From: Mya arenaria
Taxonomy: Eukaryota; Mollusca; Bivalvia; Myida; Myidae
Direction: 5' to 3'
DNA: 64,000 bases
NCBI RefSeq assembly: GCF_026914265.1
Contig: NC_069127.1
Location: 70,112,223-70,176,222 of the forward strand
The translations under genes were made by a program, and so were the position numbers. The notes beneath the pieces are model-generated. The model saw nothing but the letters and a program-made list of their open reading frames with translations. It was not told where the DNA came from and did not search any database. This document shows positions 60,362 through 64,000 of this stretch, piece after piece. Each line of letters opens with the position of its first letter. The first letter of the stretch is position 1.

Positions 60362-61010
60362 CTGTAAATAAATACTGTATAAAATAAAATATTGTTCGGC
60401 TAAAATGATGAGCATATGAAACAAATTATATCGTTCCTTTAGCACATATTGTTTTTACGTTCTAGCCAAACAGGTGAATCATTCAATGTTAAAATTCTCA
60501 GACATTTGACATCGACATTTTGGTCATAATTTGGGTGTGAAGAACTTTGAGTACGAACATTCTAATTCATGTAAAAGCATCACTATATATCACAATCTGC
60601 GTACAAATACCTCTCGATTATTTAAGTTGGCATACATATTTAAATTAACGTAATAATATCAGCGAAAGCTAGGAAGTACAATTTTGAAGTGCTGTACAGT
60701 AGGTTCATAACGTATTAACGAATGAAATCGGGTACGAATAATGTTGTTGCCGGAATATTGTTAATCTGAATCAACTGAATAAAAAGGAAAACAACAAATT
60801 AAGAATAATAACAAACATAATTAAGTGCAATTATTGTATATTACCTAAAATAAAATGATCGGAGCACACTCTGATGGGTTAGCCTAAGGTACAGTACGGA
60901 TTGTAGTATTGCCAGATAAACGACAGTACGGATTTCAGCAGGTGCTTGGATGGTCTATTTACGTCATAGATATTTGTGTAAATAGAAAAATTTCGGTGCG
61001 GGGTGATACA
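60362..61010. other. Upstream of the transposase exon, no gene seen
   Basis: AT-rich. A THAP-coding exon would be expected here or beyond, but no C2CH pattern was recognised. A repeated 'acagtacggatt' pair lies near 60893 and 60925. Confidence 0.4.
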
Positions 61011-62210
61011 GGAATCCAGTGGATTTCACGTGAAATCCACTCAAAACGTGAAATCCACTCAGAACTCAGTTATTTTAATTAATAATTTAATTTTTTTGTA
61101 TACATATTAGAAAGTGCCTCATGAAGGGTTTATATTTCAAATTTTATTGAAATTGGTCAAAAAATAAAGAAGTTAGAGCAATTTTTCATTTTTTTCCAAA
61201 AATAGATCGGAAATCGAGGTGAAATCCAGATTCCGATAAGTGAAGTCCACTCATAGCTCATTAATTTTAATAAATAATTTTCTGTTTTTGTATATTTATT
61301 AGAAAGTGCCTCATCAAGGGTTTATATTTCAAATTTTATTGAAATTAGTCAAAAAATAAAGAAGTTAGAGCAATTTTTCGAAAATAGAGGTGAAATCCAG
61401 TTTTCGAGAAGTGAAATCCACTCTTAACTCAGTTTTATTAATTAGTAATTTTTATTTTTTGTATACATTTTGGAAAGTGTCTAATGAAGGGTTTATATTT
61501 CAAATTTTATTGAAATATATCAAGAAATGAAGAAGTTAGAGCAATTTTTCGGAAATCGAAGTGAAATCCACATTTTGAAAAGTGAAATCCACTTTTTCAG
61601 ACGTGAAATCCACTCATAACTCATTTATTTTTAACAAATTAATTTTTCTGTAGAACAAATAATTGAAAGGGCTTCATAATGGGTTTATATTTCAAATTTT
61701 ATCCAAATTGATCCAAAAATAAGAAAGTTGTAGACATATTTTGAAAAAAGATCGGAAATCGAAGTGAAATCCACATTTTGACAAGTGAAATCCACTTTTT
61801 GAGACGTGAAATCCACTCATAACTCATTTATTTTTAAAAATTAATTTTTCTGTAGAACAGATAATTGAAAGGGCTTCATAATGGGTTTATATTTCAAATT
61901 TTATTCAAATTGATCCAAAAATAAAAAAGTTATAGACCTATTTTGAAAAAAGATCGGAAATCGAAGTGAAATCCACATTTTGACAAGTGAAATCCACTTT
62001 TTGAGACGTGAAATCCACTCATAACTCATTTATTTTTAACAATTTTTTTTTGTTGAACAAATAATTGAAAAGGCATTATCATCGGTTTATATTTAAAATT
62101 TAAATGGAATTGGTCAAAAAATGAAGAAGTTAGATAAATATATTGAAAATAGATCTGAAAGCGAAGTGAAATCCACATTTTGACAAGTGAAATCCAGTAT
62201 TTGGGAAAGA
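61011..62210 (+). repeat. Tandem array of ~170-205-bp units with a 'gtgaaatccact' core
   Basis: About six to seven units. Each has one to three GTGAAATCCAC words followed by 'tcataactcattta', 'gggtttatatttcaaatttta' and 'aagaagttagagcaa'-type blocks. The left border carries a perfect 24-bp palindrome at 61018-61041, made by two core words head to head. Units drift stepwise from left to right. One more unit lies inverted at 63880-64000. Confidence 0.9.
61018..61041. repeat. Perfect 24-bp palindrome at the array border
   Basis: The half-site AGTGGATTTCAC is followed at once by its own reverse complement, with the CACGTG hexamer at the centre. It marks the left border of the array. Confidence 0.9.
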
Positions 62211-63879
62211 AAAGTGTAAAGAAATAAATTCAATCAAGTATCTTAATATTTATACAGTAGTTGCTTGTGTCCGATGATTATATTTTAATGTTTTTATGTT
62301 TTATTTACTTACATTAGTACCATTTAATCCGTTTTAGTCGAGATCTCTTATATAACATTAGATCTAGTATCTGAATCAGTTGAGATGCAATATATTGGTG
62401 TGTTTTTACTGTAAGTAACCACTATCCAATATATTAGTTCTATAATATCGTTTAATAATTACTCTTGTCTTTGATCTATATCTATCAAAGACGAGGATCA
62501 CGACTCTCACGTGCCGTTACTTTCGCATTTAGCGGTTAAGGTGATACATCACATATCCGAGAAAGTTGACATAACATACTCGGCGGTAAAATTGTGGAAG
62601 TTTAGTACAATGGCAGTAATTATTTTATGCCGAAAAAGAATTTGAGAAGATATGGTAAGTATAAAATGTATCAGAAATGGCAATTGTCATTGCTATGTTT
62701 TTATTTTTTATGCTATGAACATGTAGTGTTGGATATACGTATTATTTGATATTTAAACGGATAATTAATTGTTTCTGTGTATTTTGTTTTATTATATTTG
62801 GATATTTAAAAGGATAATTAATTGTTTCTGTATATTTCTGCTGTATTTGTTCATAAAATGGGAACCTTTCCGTGTAGTGTATGCCTTGAGGCATGTGCAC
62901 TTGACTCAATTTATTGTGATAATTGTAAGTTGTGGTGCCATCGTAAATGTTGTCAAATGGGCAAGCTTGAGCTTAAGTCTTGGGACTAACGTCATCTCAA
63001 GTTTGCGTGTATAAAGTGTGCTTGTGTCGGGGATGAGTACAACTACACAGCAGCACTGAATCGGTAAGTGTAATATATACTTAGCATATTTTATAAATAA
63101 ATATAAATAACAACTATATAACAACAATAAATTAATAACTACGTGTTTTTATAAGCACATTTGCGAACTACTACTACTATTACTACAGCAATAAGCATAT
63201 TTATAACTAACATCACAATAATTGCTTTTAGCTCGTATTAATCTGTGAAATTACGTAATATGTTTCCTGATGGCGTGAAAGTATTTAATGTGTCCTTTGT
63301 TTTTGTAGTGCACCATGTCACTGTGATAGTCCTTATGAAATCTTATGTCCTTCATTTCAATGCATTGTGCACTTTTTCGAACAAGATTATTGATGCGTTT
63401 TCTCTGTGCGTTGAAACTTTTTTTGCTTAGAAATTTGTCTTTGAAGTTTCCCCTTTCTGTTTACCTGTGTATATTTTTTCATATTTTGCTATTGTTTATT
63501 TTGTGTAATTATTTTCCTTAACTGTTGTGAACATACCTTTTCATTATCTCTCATTATTGTAAACCAAGTTAAACATATGATTTCACTTGGTGTAACTTTG
63601 TTCTGTTGTATTTGTTTGTTTCTTTTTTTAAATTTTTTATGATTACGTATATCAACCAATGTACATGTATAAATAACCATAAATAAATGTCTGGCATAAA
63701 CAAATAATACAAAACAATTTTCGGATTATTTATTAAATTTTTAATATTTTCAAAATTCGAAAGTAAAAAAGGGCCATGATTGAGGGCGCCTCCACGTGGT
63801 ATGGCCTGGATGTGTATGGATATTGTGTTTATCATGAAAAAAATTAAACAATTATGCATACACAACAAAACGCCCTCAC
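62211..63879. mobile_element. Interior of a probable transposon bounded by inverted 'gtgaaatccact' arrays
   Basis: It is flanked by the array at the left and the same unit inverted at the right edge of the window. It carries a PHD-like exon (62857-63064) and otherwise AT-rich sequence. A transposon with array-like long terminal inverted repeats is inferred; the right end is outside the window. Confidence 0.45.
62857..63064 (+). pseudogene. PHD-like zinc finger exon, broken
   Basis: From ATG 62857 the frame reads MGTFPCSVCLEACALDSIYC, then DNCKLWCHRKCCQMGKLELK, then SWD and a TAA at 62987, then RHLKFACIKCACVGDEYNYT and AALNR up to a GTAAGTG donor at 63065. The C-x2-C, C-x2-C, WCHRKC and C-x2-C pattern is that of a PHD-type finger as found in many transposon-encoded proteins. 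The single in-frame stop between zinc ligands makes it a pseudogene or a stop-containing copy. No following exon was recognised. Confidence 0.55.
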
Positions 63880-64000
63880 AATATAACTTCAACTTTCTTA
63901 TTTTTGGATCAATTTGAATAAAATTTGAAATATAAACCCATTATGTAGCCTTTTCAATTATTTGTTCAGCAAAAAAAAAAAATTTGTTAACAATAAATGA
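63880..64000 (-). repeat. Inverted unit of the 61011-62210 array, cut by the window edge
   Basis: The reverse complement reads 'tcatttattgttaacaaatt', 'gaacaaataattgaaaaggc', 'ataatgggtttatatttcaa', 'gatccaaaaataagaaagtt', matching units at 61620-61740 and 61820-61930. Confidence 0.85.

Overview
The window is eukaryotic nuclear DNA: AT-rich, intron-rich, full of short TTAA-flanked and tRNA-headed repeats and with low coding density. The protein matches (an SF3A3 and a BLOC1S3 orthologue, both metazoan-like) and the repeat style (elements starting near 'gagctgtcac' and ending 'cttcgggggcat', common in clam and mussel DNA) point to a bivalve mollusc. That assignment is inferred, not proven.

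Layout. 1-2.3 kb: the first two exons of a small secreted, cysteine-rich, Kazal-like peptide gene on the minus strand, running off the left edge. 2.3-6.0 kb: repeats only. 6.08-9.39 kb: a complete six-exon BLOC1S3 gene (plus strand). 12.8-30.2 kb: a complete 17-exon SF3A3 gene (minus strand, 500 residues) whose introns carry several minisatellites and two decayed copies of one of its own exons. 30.4-50.0 kb: a dispersed array of tRNA-Trp(CCA) genes, 14 with one identical 72-nt sequence plus four variants, one pseudogene and several fragments, mostly carried in promoter-bearing units of about 256-269 bp. Inside this lies an 18-unit 60/67-bp minisatellite that grew from part of a tRNA unit. 35.33-42.70 kb and 47.76-56.01 kb: a recent large direct duplication. 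Each copy holds tRNA-Trp genes and one two-exon gene for a secreted protein with three Ig domains. The 5-kb spacer between them holds a hAT-like MITE, a broken LINE with a nested 76-bp MITE, two abutting TTAA MITEs, a tRNA-Trp and a SINE. 56.0-60.4 kb: a convergent gene pair typical of ISL2EU/IS4EU DNA transposons, a broken SWIM-YqaJ nuclease-PHD gene and an open DDE transposase exon. 61.0-64.0 kb: tandem units built on a 'gtgaaatccact' core, an interior with a broken PHD-like exon, and the same unit inverted at the right edge, probably another transposon.

How the parts relate. SF3A3 (U2 snRNP splicing factor) and BLOC1S3 (endosome and lysosome-related organelle biogenesis) are ordinary host genes. 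The active evolution lies right of 30 kb, where tRNA-Trp units multiplied in tandem, a large block with the Ig gene was copied, and transposons settled in and beside it. The second Ig gene has lost the upstream TATA box of the first and now sits head to head with the transposon nuclease gene. Coding differences between the two Ig genes are nearly all amino-acid changing and lie in Ig1 and the start of Ig2.
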